Below are positions 6,434 to 7,474 of a DNA stretch of 7,474 nucleotides, one piece after another (within the stretch, counting starts at the first letter, position 1; each line of letters opens with the position of its first letter). Under the pieces are notes generated by a model. It made no database searches and was not told where the DNA came from. It was given only the letters and a program-made list of their open reading frames with translations. A program made the position numbers and the translations under genes. Source of the DNA: Gammaproteobacteria bacterium (GTDB taxonomy: Bacteria > Pseudomonadota > Gammaproteobacteria > UBA9214); assembly GCA_020027635.1 (NCBI GenBank), contig JAHKKL010000072.1, forward strand, positions 1 to 7,474, written 5' to 3'.

Positions 6434-6607
6434 TTACTTTGATGTGGATAGCTTACCCGTTGCCAATGCTGACTGGTAAGCTCGCCACCGGTCATCCTGT
6501 AATATCACCGTGTCGATGCGGCTTCTGTGTCCTTCGATAAAAACTCCCTTGGCGTGCTGTATGACCCGAATTTGCCGGCCCTGTGATCTATGAATATTTA
6601 TTATTAT
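6434..6607 (-). pseudogene. Possible gene remnant (57-codon open frame without a start)
   Basis: The minus strand is open for 57 codons between a TAA at 6608-6610 and a TAA at 6434-6436. The second half reads like protein: FIEGHRSRIDTVILQDD, then RWRAYQSALATGKL. There is no ATG or TTG start; the only usable codon is a GTG at 6508, which would give about 24 residues, with no ribosome binding site noticed. It could be the decayed C-terminal end of a gene, or simply a chance open frame, since 57 codons is not rare by chance. I do not recognise a family. Confidence 0.15.
6450..6482. repeat. Perfect 8-bp inverted repeat, 17-base spacer
   Basis: AGCTTACC (6450-6457) and GGTAAGCT (6475-6482) are exact reverse complements. 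The arms do not extend in either direction. The long loop and the lack of a T-run argue against a terminator. It could be an operator or recombination half-site pair, or chance. Confidence 0.4.
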
Positions 6608-6749
6608 TTATTGAGAGTTACAAATTATCTTGAATCGTACACTATATTTCGTGAAGGCACGATTAATTCTAAATTTTTAATAATTTTCAGTCAAATGAAC
6701 AATGGCGACTGCTTGGAGGGCCATGATGGTTTTGAACTCGCGCTGCCAC

Positions 6750-7208
6750 TCAAACGGAGTACGTGCTGACATCACCGGGGCGGCGTAGCATCTTGTCTAC
6801 GTCTCCCTGATGGATCTCTTCCGCGGCGATCAGCCGGCGGGCATACTCTTCCAGCAGCACCGATTTCCCGTCCACCTCTGCCAACAGTTCCTTGTAGACC
6901 GAGAGCGCCGCGCGTTCATGCTCCAGGGATTCACGCAAAATATCGCCGATGTCATGCTTGTGGGTCTCGAGCAATGGACCAATGGCCAGTGACGGGTGCT
7001 CGCCCAGATGGGTGATCAGCTCCCCGGCCTCCCGCGCATGACCCAGCGACTCGTCCGCCTGTTCCTGCATCCAGGAAACGATCGGGATACGGTTGTAGCC
7101 ATAGATCATCAGGGCATAGTGCGTGTAGCGCACCAAGCCGGCGAGTTCCAGTTCAAGAATCTTGTTGAGGTGCGCCACCACGGCGCCTTTGTCGAAGGCT
7201 TCGGTCAT
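6750..7208 (-). CDS. Ferritin-like (bacterioferritin-type) protein
   Basis: 152 aa from the ATG at 7208, chosen because AGGAG (7216-7220) lies seven bases upstream; an earlier in-frame ATG at 7313 adds 35 residues unlike the family. The protein is a four-helix bundle of the ferritin-like superfamily. Helix A has the LNKILELELAGLVRYTHYAL pattern with E21; helix B has E53 and H57 (DESLGHA); helix C has HE at 97-98; helix D has the ExxH pair E130-H133 (AAEEIHQGDVDKML). Together these can form a di-iron site. Known relatives store iron or detoxify iron and peroxide in the cytoplasm. The helix B pair is E-x3-H, not the E-x2-H of E. coli bacterioferritin, and I see no equivalent of its haem-ligand Met52, so haem binding is doubtful. 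The block HLGEHPSLAIGPLLETHKHDIGDIL is highly typical of one subfamily. No neighbouring gene on the same strand is visible; it is probably monocistronic. Confidence 0.88.
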   Translation of the reverse strand: MTEAFDKGAVVAHLNKILELELAGLVRYTHYALMIYGYNRIPIVSWMQEQADESLGHAREAGELITHLGEHPSLAIGPLLETHKHDIGDILRESLEHERAALSVYKELLAEVDGKSVLLEEYARRLIAAEEIHQGDVDKMLRRPGDVSTYSV

Positions 7209-7215
7209 CGGATTT

Positions 7216-7220
7216 CTCCT
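7216..7220 (-). promoter_or_regulatory. Ribosome binding site deciding the ferritin-like start
   Basis: The minus strand reads AGGAG followed by seven bases and the ATG at 7208. It is the strongest ribosome binding site in this part of the window and rules out the longer 187-residue frame. Confidence 0.8.
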
Positions 7221-7361
7221 GTCTGAATGTTGACGGAACGGGATGCTGTCCAATGCGGTCCGCGGAGCGGCCTTGAAGGGGAATGTGAGGGCAACACAGA
7301 TTGCCTCCCGCATTACTTACCACCCTGCTCTGCAATCGCCCATCCCGTCATGTGCTTTTTA

Positions 7362-7389
7362 ATTCTAGTCCGTAATTCACTAGTGTCCG
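7362..7389 (-). promoter_or_regulatory. Candidate promoter of the ferritin-like gene
   Basis: On the minus strand TAGAAT (7362-7367, 5 of 6 to the -10 consensus) is preceded after 16 bases by CGGACA (7384-7389, matching the last four bases of TTGACA). Transcription would start near 7355 and give a leader of about 145 bases. The leader contains an imperfect hairpin, arms GAGGGCAA (7287-7294) and TTGCCTC (7301-7307). If the DNA right of about 7381 is an insertion sequence end, the -35 box would lie inside it. The leader holds no other obvious promoter. Confidence 0.35.
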
Positions 7390-7474
7390 GTTAAATTGCA
7401 TGTGAATTGGAAAAAACCCAGTACTGGCGCGGCTTAGCGGCTGATTTCTTTTGGTGTCGATTTGAAACGCGAAT
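7381..7474. mobile_element. Possible end of an insertion sequence, cut by the window edge
   Basis: From about 7381 the sequence starts TAGTGTCCGGTTAAATTG. From memory, this resembles the terminal bases (GTGTCCGGTTAA, reverse TTAACCGGACAC) of IS4-type elements seen in many proteobacteria. No coding frame is visible in the last 94 bases; a transposase would lie to the right. The boundary lies in an intergenic stretch, where insertions are tolerated. No target duplication or second end can be seen. A 7-bp inverted repeat, AATTCAC (7374-7380) and GTGAATT (7402-7408), spans the junction. The call rests on recalled similarity and is uncertain. Confidence 0.35.

Larger units (their letters stand above)
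6381..6749. other. AT-rich intergenic region without a convincing gene
   Basis: These 369 bases lie between the TetR start and the end of the ferritin-like gene. They hold the putative operator (6397-6424), an inverted repeat (6450-6482), a short stop-free frame on the minus strand (6434-6607), and a very AT-rich patch (about 6590-6690) with runs such as TTATTATTATTTATT. Two small hairpins were seen: TCGTG-aagg-CACGA near 6650-6665, and ATGGC...GCCAT (6702-6724) downstream of the ferritin-like gene. Neither is followed by a proper T-run on the relevant strand, so I call no terminator. Confidence 0.5.

Noticed and set aside
6443..6451. DnaA-box-like TGTGGATAG
   Set aside because: One mismatch and isolated; no cluster of boxes or AT-rich unwinding element with it, so no origin is called, although the gene cluster is usually near oriC.
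6702..6724. Stem ATGGC...GCCAT downstream of the ferritin-like gene as a terminator
   Set aside because: The stem is only five pairs with a 13-base loop and is not followed by a run of T.
6695..6769. 24-codon plus-strand ORF starting MNNGDCLEGHDGFEL
   Set aside because: No ribosome binding site, too short, no recognised family.
6726..6788. 20-codon plus-strand ORF with a GGAGG site, overlapping the end of the ferritin-like gene
   Set aside because: The ribosome binding site is good, but the peptide is very short, unrecognised and partly antisense to a real gene. Kept only as a note.
7209..7313. 35-residue N-terminal extension of the ferritin-like protein
   Set aside because: The strong AGGAG site points to the ATG at 7208, and the extension does not look like the family or like a clear signal peptide.
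1..7474. CRISPR array, tRNA or rRNA genes
   Set aside because: No spaced direct repeats and no tRNA- or rRNA-like segments were seen on either strand.

Overview
The window looks like chromosomal DNA of a moderately GC-rich gammaproteobacterium. The left two thirds carry the conserved near-origin cluster mnmG-rsmG-parA-parB-atpI, all on the minus strand and transcribed right to left. This is the classical gidA-gidB-soj-spo0J-atp order. No genus can be named from what is visible. mnmE, the usual partner of mnmG, is not next to it here.

Layout: 1-306 is the start of atpI, cut by the window edge. 307-482 is a short gap with a strong sigma70-type promoter (434-463) that should drive the atp operon. 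483-4913 holds parB, parA, rsmG and mnmG with gaps of 17-65 bases, probably one operon: chromosome segregation (ParA/ParB) behind two RNA-modification enzymes (RsmG on 16S rRNA, MnmG on tRNA wobble uridine). 4914-5089 is an AT-rich divergent promoter region with a perfect 15-bp interrupted palindrome. 5090-5677 (+) encodes an unrecognised 195-aa protein with a basic low-complexity N-terminus, a helical middle and a tryptophan-rich tail with an exact 8-residue period. It converges, with only 4 bases between the stops, on a TetR/AcrR-family regulator (5682-6380, -).

6381-6749 is an AT-rich stretch with no convincing gene. It holds a likely TetR operator (6397-6424), an 8-bp inverted repeat (6450-6482) and a possible decayed reading frame. 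6750-7208 (-) is a small ferritin-like (bacterioferritin-type) protein with a clear ribosome binding site. The last ~95 bases (from about 7381) resemble the end of an insertion sequence; its transposase would lie outside the window.

The cluster is ordinary housekeeping DNA. The parts worth a second look are the Trp-octad protein, the palindromes in the two intergenic regions, and the possible IS end that may supply a -35 box to the ferritin-like gene.
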